Shown here: positions 1 through 6,212 of the stretch, piece after piece | Layout of the letters: the number at the start of each line of letters is the position of its first letter | Position numbering within the stretch: the first letter of the stretch is position 1 | Assembly (NCBI GenBank): GCA_964465145.1 | Contig: CAYXJR010000146.1 | Span: 1 to 6,260 of the forward strand | DNA from: JAUVKA01 sp964465145 | GTDB taxonomy: Bacteria; Bacteroidota; Bacteroidia; Bacteroidales; UBA12481 | Reading direction: 5' to 3' | DNA length: 6,260 nucleotides | Notes under the pieces: model-generated | The model's input: the letters and a program-made list of their open reading frames with translations, nothing else | Told to the model about the DNA's origin: nothing | Databases searched by the model: none | Program-made: the position numbers and the translations under genes

Positions 1-54
1 TGTTTTTTTATTTTACTGAATTTCAAGCGTTTACAAAATTATATACACATGAAA
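1..54 (+). repeat. Left copy of 54-bp inverted terminal repeat
   Basis: The first 54 bases match the reverse complement of the last 54 bases (6207-6260) at 52 of 54 positions. The only differences are the adjacent positions 27 and 28 (GC here, TA in the other copy), which is the exact centre of the repeat, leaving two identical 26-bp arms. Identity stops at base 55. The sequence is AT-rich and ends in ATGAAA; in the right copy those six bases are the first two codons of the FGE-fold gene, but here the frame closes after five codons. It may be the end of a mobile or invertible segment, or a contig-end effect; I cannot tell which from one sequence. Confidence 0.95.
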
Positions 55-217
55 CATTCCTTCTGAATAAGTATTCAAGGTTAATAAAAAGCAAAGCAGG
101 TATCAGTACTAAAAGATAAACGCAAATAATATCTTTAAACAGAAGATTTCCATTAAGAATCAGGAAAATAATTAAAAGTAAATGCGATGTCAGGACAATC
201 CAATGTTTTGTTTTCAT
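23..217 (-). CDS. Small hypothetical two-helix membrane protein (64 aa)
   Basis: I do not recognise this protein. It starts with MKTKHW and contains two strongly hydrophobic stretches, at about residues 7-26 and 29-50, separated by a short polar turn (NGNLLFKD), so it would be a small integral membrane protein. The last ten or so codons lie inside the left inverted repeat, so the C-terminus may have been created by whatever placed the repeat there. It begins 28 bases beyond the predicted 3' end of the group II intron, in the same orientation, so it would be in the 3' exon. A weak purine/CTCCTG stretch precedes the ATG. It could be real, a truncated larger membrane protein, or chance in AT-rich DNA. 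Confidence 0.35.
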   Translation of the reverse strand: MKTKHWIVLTSHLLLIIFLILNGNLLFKDIICVYLLVLIPALLFINLEYLFRRNVSCVYNFVNA

Positions 218-244
218 GTTGCAGGAGTTGTTTTAAAATGCCAC

Positions 245-302
245 AACCGGGTAGCTTACGCCCCCTAAGAACCGTACGTGCCAGTTTCCCGGCATACGGC
301 TC
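245..302 (-). ncRNA. Group II intron domains V and VI
   Basis: Domain V (302-269, 34 nt) can be folded completely. GAGCC pairs with GGUUC, GUAU with GUAC, there is an AC bulge, and the upper stem GCCGG/CUGGC is closed by a GAAA tetraloop. The catalytic AGC triad is present at its 5' side. Domain VI (265-249) folds as GGGGGC, a GUAA tetraloop, then GCU-A-CCC, which leaves one bulged adenosine (252) as the branch point. Seven bases after it the intron would end at about 245, though the usual AY ending is not clear. All pairs are intact, in contrast with the broken protein gene. Confidence 0.88.
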
Positions 303-1472
303 AGGCACTTTTAAGGCTTTCCCGGCGAAGGGAGACCCGGCTGATAAAATTTGTTTCCATATCAATAAAAGTAGTAATTTGTTTACTCTCTATAGCTAAA
401 TCCTCTCTCCATTTCTGCCGTTGGAAAAAGTACTTATCAAATTCTGACAGGTATGGGTTTGCCTTGCTTTTAATCTTCACATGATACCGGATCGGAACAT
501 AGGCAATGCGGTATAACCTATAACTGGTTTTTTCCTTGTCTGTAGTCCTGATATCGGTAAAATGATTACGAGTAAAGTAACGCCAGTAAATCCACCATCG
601 GTTTTTATTGCCGTACTGATATTTAGCCCATCTTTTTAATTGCCAGTACATGAAAGTACCCAGCTTGGCGAATGTGCTTTTTGCACAAATCCCTTTATGG
701 TAATTCGACCATCCCCTGATAACAGGGTTTAAAAGCCGGATTAGACCATGTGCAGGGATACCCCTGTGATTCTTGAACATGGCTTTCACCTTATTTCTAA
801 AGGATTGGACAGATTCTTTGGAAGGACGTATAACCAGTTTACCCTTGTACTTTCGGATATTCTGAGATAAAAAGTCGAACCCATCATTGATATGTGTGAT
901 TTTAGACTTTTCTTTGGAGAGTTCTAATCCTCTCACTTTAAGAAAGGCTTTTACCAGAGGGATGATTTCATTTCTTATTAATTCTTCCGAGGAAGCAGTA
1001 ATGATGAAGTCATCCGCATACCGGATGAAGTTGACTTTTTGGCCTTTCCATCTTGGAAACTGCTTTTTTAAGGCAGTCTCCATTCCGTCCAGTACCATGT
1101 TCATAATTGTTGGGGAGATAACCCGCCTTGCGCTGTGCCCCTGGGTGTTGGTTTTGGAGAGTGACCTCTTGTTTTGAGATTCCTGGCTGCATGGAGCTTA
1201 TCCTTATCGTTTAACCAAACAACATTGTCCACTCCCGGGGTTTTACCTCCTTTATTAGTAGTTACCCTGAATACAGCTAGTAACTTAGCATAAAATGATT
1301 TGGAAATCAGGTACATTAGAGCTTTTACTTTGCCCCAACGACCTTCTTTAACAGCCTTAGCAATCCTTCTTTGCAGCCTGTTCACCTTATGGATAATCTG
1401 ACGCCACACAATGGTGTGCCAGTTATCTAACGGGTGTGGGAGTGCACACGATAAATCTTCATTTTCGTACAT
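301..1472 (-). pseudogene. ltrA: Group II intron reverse transcriptase/maturase, internally deleted and frameshifted
   Basis: An intron-encoded protein that normally reverse-transcribes the intron and helps it fold and splice. The N-terminal piece (1472 to about 1140) has the RT-0 region, ending in KTPGVDNVVW and RGHSPKP. The next recognisable motif is GTAQGG (normally GTPQGG of RT-4), so roughly 110 residues are missing, including RT-1 to RT-3 and the first catalytic Asp. At 1122-1124 a GGG run, where relatives need GGGG, shifts the frame by one base; restoring one G gives GGVISPTIMNMVLDG. The C-terminal piece (1104-301) has intact YADD (RT-5) and a full domain X maturase region (HGLIRLLNPVIRGWSNYHKG). 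It continues to HVKIKSKANPYLSEFDKYF but lacks the Cys pairs and HNH motif usual after it. The stop codon overlaps the first two bases of domain V. Reverse transcription should be lost; the maturase fragment might conceivably still bind RNA. Confidence 0.92.
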
Positions 1473-1954
1473 TTGCTTTCTTCCATTTACAGGTTCTATA
1501 AAGCTATCTTGCCATAAAGCACCAGTTGGAGGTCAGCTGAGCTTTCGCCCGCAGTAATCTTTCAACTGCTATCCGCACCATTACACTGCAGCATTCGCTT
1601 TGTTCAACCTCTCTGTCCGACGTTTCCCTATGCCTTGCGGTTAAGGTTTTATCCCGGTTATTTTTACGAAATAGTTGGGAGAAAGCGCCTGGCTTCCACG
1701 TTCCACATAAGTGACAACTGCGTGGGGTTAGGCTCATCCTGTCTGCCGGCTGGGCAACGTCTCCGTATTCGCTGCGTTAAACGCGAATAACTTGCCAGCT
1801 TACCATTTTGGTGCAGAGCGTATCATTCTCTTTTTTCGCTCCTTACCGTCTGACGGCAGTTACGGAATGTTTAAATATTTTAGCCATACCCACTAACCCA
1901 TGCCCTTAATCAGTATTGAGACCCCGAAGGCTATCCACCTCACGGTTTTCAGCC

Positions 1955-1960
1955 CCGTTA
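1955..1960 (-). other. EBS1 of the group II intron
   Basis: On the minus strand this is TAACGG, in a domain I loop between GCATCCTCA and GGCTGAAAACC. It is the exact complement of CCGTTA, the six exon bases directly before the intron 5' end. A five-base EBS2 candidate (TTGGT, 2012-2008) lies upstream of it, in the expected order, and is complementary to ACCAA (2138-2134), directly before IBS1. The EBS1 call is fairly strong; EBS2 is only a candidate. Confidence 0.65.
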
Positions 1961-2127
1961 TGAGGATGCGAAATCCAAACGATTGGTACAGTTTCCCGGG
2001 AGCTTCAACCAATAATGGCTGCACCATACATCAGCTGTCCCGGTAGGGTACTGTTGGGAGAACAACAGGTTTTATCAAAGAACTTATATCTCAGTAAAAC
2101 AATCACTTATGCGACTTCGTGTCGCAA

Positions 2128-2138
2128 TAACGGTTGGT
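2128..2138 (-). other. Intron target site IBS2-IBS1 in the 5' exon
   Basis: Reading the minus strand toward the intron, ACCAA (2138-2134) is followed directly by CCGTTA (2133-2128). The second is complementary to EBS1 at 1960-1955 and the first to the EBS2 candidate at 2012-2008. This places the 5' splice site between 2128 and 2127. Confidence 0.6.
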
Positions 2139-2165
2139 ATAAACCGCGATTTATGCGGTTTATAC
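2137..2165. repeat. Perfect 11-bp stem-loop next to the intron insertion site
   Basis: GTATAAACCGC (2137-2147) and GCGGTTTATAC (2155-2165) are perfect inverted repeats with a 7-base loop. The hairpin lies just outside the intron 5' end, overlapping the IBS2 candidate by two bases, and stops where the IS256 similarity begins. It may be an old transcription terminator or a cruciform that attracted the intron. It has no T-run, so it is not a clear Rho-independent terminator on either strand. Confidence 0.7.
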
Positions 2166-2501
2166 ATTTATATGTCTCAGAAGCAGGAGGAGCTAACTTC
2201 TGGCTTCAGGTACTTACTGATCTGTAAAACCGGGGTCTTCGCGATATTCTTATCGCCAGTATTGATGGGCTAAAAGGCTTTCCGGAGGCTATAAACAGTA
2301 TTTTTCCTCAGACTGAGATTCAGAGCTGTCTGGTGCAACAGATTCGTAATTCGCTAAAATATGCAGCCTCCAGGGATAAAAAAGCATTCATATAAAAGAA
2401 TCCAGGATAAATGGTCCTCTCCTTTACAAAATTGGGGTTTAACCATCCAGCAATTGGCAATAAAGTTTGAAGGCAGGATCGATTTGGGTTTGGGTGCGTA
2501 G
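2162..2501 (+). pseudogene. Remnant of an IS256-family transposase
   Basis: Two pieces of a Mutator-type DDE transposase are visible. The first (about 2162-2395) reads YVSEAGGANFWLQVLTDL, then a TAA at 2225 where relatives have a Gln or Lys codon, then NRGLRDILIASIDGLKGF and a conserved QIRNSLKYAASRDKKAF. The Asp of IDGLKGF is the second catalytic acid of the family. The second piece (about 2394-2501) is in another frame and holds the C-terminus, KWSSPLQNWGLTIQQLAIKF then EGRIDLGLGA and TAG. More than 100 residues between them, including the catalytic Glu, are gone, as is the N-terminal half with the first Asp. It cannot encode a working transposase. The missing front half is not found on the other side of the intron. 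Confidence 0.87.
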
Positions 2502-2729
2502 GCTATTGAAATATTGATAAGTCACAAAATGACAGTAAATTACAATCATCGGAACATCAGCTTATCAACATTCCGACAGCCCATCATTAAAATTTGTATA
2601 TTTGGAATTAGCGAAATTAAACCAGACAGAGTTCAGATTACACTCCCAAAATATCGGGTTGTATAAAAGCAAATATCGGGCAAACTGGCCTGAATCCGTT
2701 AAAGACACCAAAAAACAAAACCCAATACC
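2502..2729. other. Intergenic stretch before the GH36 gene
   Basis: About 230 bases without a convincing gene. It is AT-rich and holds a possible Bacteroidota promoter and a weak inverted repeat (CGGAA ... TTCCG around 2553-2578). I could not recognise an IS256 terminal inverted repeat after the transposase stop. The minus-strand reading frame across this stretch overlaps the GH36 start and has no recognisable domain. Confidence 0.5.
2597..2604 (+). promoter_or_regulatory. Possible Bacteroidota -7 box for the GH36 gene
   Basis: TATATTTG fits the Bacteroidota -7 consensus TAnnTTTG. A good -33 TTTG box at the expected spacing is not evident, and the leader would be about 120 bases long. The call rests on one short motif in AT-rich DNA. 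Confidence 0.22.
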
Positions 2730-4850
2730 ATGATCCCCAAAAGAGTTTTTATTAATCAACCGAAAATCACGGCAATAGGTGGTGCCTTCCACCCGATCGT
2801 TCTGATTGTAATCGTCGTGTTTTTTACTGTTAATCAGGTCTACAGCCAACCCATCGGCAAAACCTCCGCAAGTGAATTTGATGGAGCCCGCTGGGTTTCG
2901 CAGAACTTTGCTAAAAACAAAATTCCACCTTTCTCATTTGTTTATGGAGGAAAGGATTCTAAGACCTTCATAAAAAACTGGAATTTCAATTCCGTAGTCC
3001 TTCCCAAAAAGAATCCCGGTATTCAGGAGACACAGTTTTCCTGGGTGGATCAACGGACGGGATTGAGAGTAACCTGCCTGGTTACCTGTTATTCTGATTT
3101 TCCTGCTGTGGAATGGGTCATGAATTTCAAGAATGGTTCAGCGAAAAATTCCCAAACACTCGAAAAAGTCAAGGTTATCGACAATAGTTTTGGATTTGAG
3201 CAGCCCGGGCAGGTTATCCTGCACCATTCCCTGGGCAGCAGTGGCAGCCGACATGATTTTGAATATCTAAGCGATGAATTGAAAACAGGTCAATCGATTT
3301 ATCTGACACCCAATGGGGGCCGTTCCTCCGATAACAGTGCCATACCCTTTTTCAATATGGAAATGCCAGGCGGACGGGGAATCATTGCTGCCGTCGGCTG
3401 GTCAGGAAAGTGGTTTGCCAACATCACTCAGAAGGATCAGCAATCCATCCATCTTGAATCCGGAATGGAACGCATGAATCTGTTTCTGTATCCGGATGAA
3501 GAGGTACGTACCCCAAGCATCGCATTTCTTTTCTGGAAGGGTGAGGACAGGATGACCGGGCACAATCAGTTCCGCCAATTCATCCTGGCTCACCATACCC
3601 GAATGATCAACGGCAAAGCCAATGAACTACCGTTTGCCAGTGGACTCGGTTATGCTGGCCCCTCTCCTTGTAATGAATATAGTTGTGCCACTGAAAGTTG
3701 GACCATAGCTTTAGCCTATCGTCGCCTTCAATTTGATCTTGTTCCTGAGGTATTTTGGATCGACGCGGGATGGTACACAGGATGCGGGACCTGGTGGGCC
3801 AATGTAGGAAACTGGACTGTAAACAAGATCGCTTTCCCAAATGGACTTAAACCGGTTACCGATGTGGTTCACGAACTTGGAGCCAGGTTTATTCTCTGGT
3901 TTGAACCGGAAAGGGTATTCAGAGGAACCCAGTGGGATAGGGAACTTGACAAATGGCTCATACGTATTCCTGATTCAGTAACCCGCGCACCTTATAGTTC
4001 AGTGAACAAGGAAAACGCCTTGTTTAATCTTGGCGATCCGGAGGCCTGTGCCTGGCTGACCCAATACATTGGTGATTTTATTCAGAAAGAAGGAGTCGAT
4101 TATTATCGCCAGGACTTCAATTTCGATCCGTGGTATTATTGGATGTATAACGATAAGCCCGGCCGTGAAGGGATGTCGGAGATCAGGCATATCGAGGGTC
4201 TTTATACATACTGGGATGGTTTGCTCACCCGGTTTCCCAAATTGATTATTGATAATTGCGCAAGCGGTGGTAAACGGATCGACCTGGAGACTACTTCACG
4301 AAGCTCACCGCTCTGGAGAACGGACTATGACTACGGTGAACCCAATGGATACCAGTGCCATACATACGGACTTAATTATTATCTACCGCTATCCGGAACC
4401 GGAAACTTCCAACTGACTCCCTATACTTTCCGCTCAAGTATGAGCAGTGCCATGGTTACCGCCTGGGATATAGAAAACGGAGGGTATTCCTTGCCGGAAT
4501 TGCAAAAATACATTTCAGATTTTAAACGATTACGACCCTTTTATTATTCAGACTATTACCCGCTGACCTCAGGAAAGAGCATTACAAGCGACAGCATTTG
4601 GCTGGCCTACCAATTGAACAGGCCGGCTGAAGGTGACGGCATCATTATGGGCTTTCGCCGCCGTGACAATCCGGATGAAACCTGCCCGGTGAAATTGAAA
4701 GGTCTTGATCCAACAGCGACCTATGAATTGTTCATCGAGGATGAGGATATCAGGGTAAGAAAAACCGGTAAAGAATTGATGGAAAATCTGGAACTGGTAC
4801 TGAAAGAAGCTCCGGAATCACTGCTGATCAGTTATAGGAAGGTTGAGTAG
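2730..4850 (+). CDS. Secreted GH36-family alpha-galactosidase-like glycoside hydrolase
   Basis: A 706-residue enzyme expected to release terminal alpha-linked galactose or a related sugar from oligosaccharides outside the cytoplasm. Residues 1-39 are a long signal peptide: a basic start (K4, R5, K12), a hydrophobic core VLIVIVVFF, and probable cleavage after VYS. An N-terminal beta-sandwich (about 45-300) precedes a TIM barrel (about 300-615) and a short C-terminal beta domain. Barrel motifs are IDAGW (344-348), WFEPERV (390-396), YRQDFN (459-464) with D462 as likely nucleophile, CASGGKRID (510-518) and WRTDYDYGE (529-537) with D532 as likely acid/base. The nucleophile motif is RQDFN where classical alpha-galactosidases have KWDMN, so the exact substrate is uncertain. 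Length is normal and no lesion is seen. The ATG at 2730 follows an A-rich leader without a clear Shine-Dalgarno site. No SusC/SusD or sulfatase neighbour is present. Confidence 0.95.
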   Translation: MIPKRVFINQPKITAIGGAFHPIVLIVIVVFFTVNQVYSQPIGKTSASEFDGARWVSQNFAKNKIPPFSFVYGGKDSKTFIKNWNFNSVVLPKKNPGIQETQFSWVDQRTGLRVTCLVTCYSDFPAVEWVMNFKNGSAKNSQTLEKVKVIDNSFGFEQPGQVILHHSLGSSGSRHDFEYLSDELKTGQSIYLTPNGGRSSDNSAIPFFNMEMPGGRGIIAAVGWSGKWFANITQKDQQSIHLESGMERMNLFLYPDEEVRTPSIAFLFWKGEDRMTGHNQFRQFILAHHTRMINGKANELPFASGLGYAGPSPCNEYSCATESWTIALAYRRLQFDLVPEVFWIDAGWYTGCGTWWANVGNWTVNKIAFPNGLKPVTDVVHELGARFILWFEPERVFRGTQWDRELDKWLIRIPDSVTRAPYSSVNKENALFNLGDPEACAWLTQYIGDFIQKEGVDYYRQDFNFDPWYYWMYNDKPGREGMSEIRHIEGLYTYWDGLLTRFPKLIIDNCASGGKRIDLETTSRSSPLWRTDYDYGEPNGYQCHTYGLNYYLPLSGTGNFQLTPYTFRSSMSSAMVTAWDIENGGYSLPELQKYISDFKRLRPFYYSDYYPLTSGKSITSDSIWLAYQLNRPAEGDGIIMGFRRRDNPDETCPVKLKGLDPTATYELFIEDEDIRVRKTGKELMENLELVLKEAPESLLISYRKVE

Positions 4851-4871
4851 CCGAAAGAAGGCAAAAGGCCT

Positions 4872-4893
4872 GCCCCGGACAAGATCCGGGGGC
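4872..4893. repeat. GC-rich palindrome downstream of the GH36 gene
   Basis: CCCCGGA (4873-4879) and TCCGGGG (4885-4891) form a perfect 7-bp stem with a CAAGA loop; an outer G-C pair forms if one G is bulged. It sits about 20 bases after the GH36 stop. No T-run follows on the plus strand, so it is not a standard terminator. It may stop 3' exonuclease decay of the GH36 transcript, or be one copy of a dispersed palindromic repeat. Confidence 0.6.
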
Positions 4894-4986
4894 AAAAATT
4901 AGGCAAAAGAGAAAAGAGGCAGGTGAAAAGGAGGGGGACTGTGACATTAAACCCAAACAAAACAGCCGCTGCAAGTAATATTTACA

Positions 4987-5322
4987 ATGGATTGGCCTGG
5001 TAATGTCAGGCAACTACAAAATACCATTGAAAGTTCAGTAATCTTATCAGAAGGAGAAACGTTAGCGCCAAATGATATTCAGTATAGATCTGTACATTCA
5101 ACTAATTTCACAAAGTTCCCGTCAAAATCACCAGAGGAGAATGAAAGGGATTTGACCACTGAATTTTCCACGAAGAACCAAGGTTTCAATAATCAGTTCA
5201 CTGTCATACGAGCCACTTCTCCACCACTGACAGCAAACGCCTGTTACCCAACGAAATTCTTTCATCATGCTTTGCTTTTTTTAAGAGTAGTAGGCAAGGT
5301 CTTTCAGTTGCATACTTACTAA
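4987..5322 (+). pseudogene. Fragment of a sigma-54-dependent (NtrC-type) transcriptional activator
   Basis: The first 31 codons read MDWPGNVRQLQNTIESSVIL then SEGETLAPNDI. This is the highly conserved end of the AAA+ sigma-54 interaction domain (WPGNVREL box). In a full protein of 400-500 residues the ATPase with its GAFTGA loop comes before this and a Fis-type helix-turn-helix after it. Neither is present: upstream codons are unrelated, and the frame runs on to 5322 with a tail I do not recognise and no helix-turn-helix. The ATG is probably only an internal codon. One extra G near 4986 could have interrupted a Tyr-Asn-Asp-Trp reading, but the upstream sequence is not convincing. This is a non-functional remnant. 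Confidence 0.72.
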
Positions 5323-5474
5323 AACAAACCTGCATTTTCTAAATCTGCATTTTTTCAAATAAAATTCCGACCGCCACAGTCGGTATTATTATTACTCGTT
5401 GGCTCTTTGTTCGGTCGTCCCTCCCTCACTTTTAGCCAACTCATTCAGCTTAAAAGGATGGAATTAACCACTGT
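5323..5474. other. Non-coding stretch between the regulator fragment and the FGE-fold gene
   Basis: No gene is visible. The stretch is AT-rich at first and holds a short hairpin (5367-5383) that could end transcription of the minus-strand FGE-fold gene. The segment before it (5200-5320) can also be read in the minus direction as short open stretches, none of which I recognise. Confidence 0.5.
5365..5383 (-). terminator. Possible Rho-independent terminator of the FGE-fold gene
   Basis: Read on the minus strand, CCGAC and GTCGG (5383-5379 and 5371-5367) form a 5-bp stem with a 7-base loop, followed by AATTTTATTT. It is about 90 bases after the stop codon of the FGE-fold gene. The stem is short, so the call is moderate. 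Confidence 0.38.
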
Positions 5475-6212
5475 TTACTTGGGAGAAACCAGGCGGAAGC
5501 CCCGGAAGTTGTAGCGGTCGCCCGGGATGCCGCTGCAGCGGAACGCCGCCCGGCAAAGCCGTGCACCACCGTCCCAGCTACCGCCGCGGTCCACTCGGAG
5601 CGACCCGGATGCAGGGCCTATTGGATCGGTTTGTACACCGGTGGAATAATCACCATACCAATCGCTGCACCACTCCCAAACATTGCCGTGCATATCGTAC
5701 AATCCCCAGGTATTGGGTGGAAAATTGCCGACCGGCATTGTTTTTTCCCGGTATTCACCCTTTGCATTGTTGTTGTATGGATAATTGCCATTATAATTAG
5801 CTTGCGCAGTAGTCAGGTTGTTACCTGTATTGAATGGAGTGGTTGTACCGGCGCGGCAGGCGTACTCCCATTAACATCGCATTTCCAGTTCACGCCTGCT
5901 TTGAGTTCAAATTTTGAGCCCGTCGAGATAAAACTTCCATTAAGAAGTGTTCCTTTTTCGGCATCGGTAATGTAACCGGTGGCATCAACAAATGCTTTAA
6001 ACTGTGCCACGGTTATCTCATACTTGCTCATCTTAAAGGCACTCAAAGTTACCTGGTGCTGGATTTCATCAACCCTCCTGCTGACTTCACTTGCCGGGCT
6101 GCCCATGGTAAAAGTACCGGAGAGGATTTTTGCCCATTCGATGGAGGGCTTGGTTTGGGCGGTTGCAAACAACCCCAAACTCATAAATGATAAAATAAAA
6201 AGGTACTTTCAT
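5475..6212 (-). pseudogene. Secreted FGE/SUMF1-fold protein with DGR-like variable C-terminus, frameshifted and internally deleted
   Basis: This gene belongs to the formylglycine-generating-enzyme (FGE-sulfatase) fold family. The start is best placed at 6212. Removing one T from the T5 run (minus strand of 6201-6197) gives MKVPFILSFMSLGLFATAQT, a typical signal peptide; as written the frame is off by one, and the open frame starts only at ATG 6184. Family motifs follow: ILSGTFTMGSP, HQVTLSAFKMSKYEITVAQF and GVNWKCDVNG. At about 5868-5872 the reading jumps straight to (W)EYACRAGTTTPFNTGNN in another frame, so some 40-50 residues of the core are missing. The rest is continuous: NTWGLYDMHGNVWEWCSDWY, then RGGSW...CRAAFR...GFRLVSPK and TAA. 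The two active-site cysteines of true FGE are not both present, so a binding role is more likely than sulfatase activation. The C-terminus looks like a DGR-diversified region. The lesions suggest decay, or errors in the sequence. Confidence 0.92.
5487..5606 (-). other. Putative DGR variable region (VR)
   Basis: The last part of the FGE-fold gene is GC-rich, with only nine adenines in the 99 bases from 5588 to 5490. It holds a run of codons ending in C or T at the positions where relatives usually carry Asn: CTC, GAC, GAC, GGT, GGT, CTT, TTC, TGC, AGC, GGC, ATC, GGC, GAC, TAC, AAC and TTC. Between them are fixed codons (CGG, GCG GCG, CGC, CCG, GGC TTC CGC CTG). This is what adenine-specific mutagenesis of AAC/AAT codons would leave. 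The frame closes in the conserved GFRL motif. No template repeat is visible in the window. Confidence 0.62.

Larger units (their letters stand above)
245..2127 (-). mobile_element. Group II intron with degenerate maturase gene
   Basis: This is a self-splicing retroelement of about 1.88 kb, shorter than the usual 2.4-2.5 kb because its ORF has lost sequence. The 3' end is set by a complete domain V (302-269) and a domain VI hairpin with a bulged A (265-249). The 5' end is set by a hairpin matching the usual GUGCGAC...GUCGCAU start of such introns (stem 2126-2121 with 2115-2110) followed by AAGTGA. The EBS1 candidate at 1960-1955 pairs perfectly with the six bases just upstream of the 5' end. 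The region 2110-1480 holds domain I-III RNA, including a GTGGAACGTGGAAGCC stretch typical of these introns. The first intron base appears as U instead of G. The 3' boundary is uncertain by a few bases. The IEP resembles the chloroplast-like group, judged from memory of the family only. Confidence 0.9.

Noticed and set aside
153..365. Minus-strand frame over the intron end
   Set aside because: It is a chance open frame across domains V and VI, with no family similarity.
301..1472. Maturase reverse transcriptase as the enzyme of the DGR
   Set aside because: It has YADD, the group II RT-0 region and a domain X, and lies between intron RNA domains, so it is an intron maturase and not a DGR reverse transcriptase.
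1504..1737. Minus-strand 77-residue frame
   Set aside because: It lies within the intron's structured RNA region and has no protein motif.
2015..2227. 70-residue plus-strand reading frame as a gene
   Set aside because: Its first two thirds are antisense to the intron's 5' RNA, and its end is the front of the IS256 remnant up to the nonsense codon.
5561..5975. Plus-strand frames opposite the FGE-fold gene
   Set aside because: They are antisense shadows of a gene with strong family motifs on the minus strand.
5475..6212. Functional sulfatase-activating FGE
   Set aside because: The segment around GGSW and CRAAFR lacks the paired catalytic cysteines, the C-terminus looks diversified, and the gene is broken.
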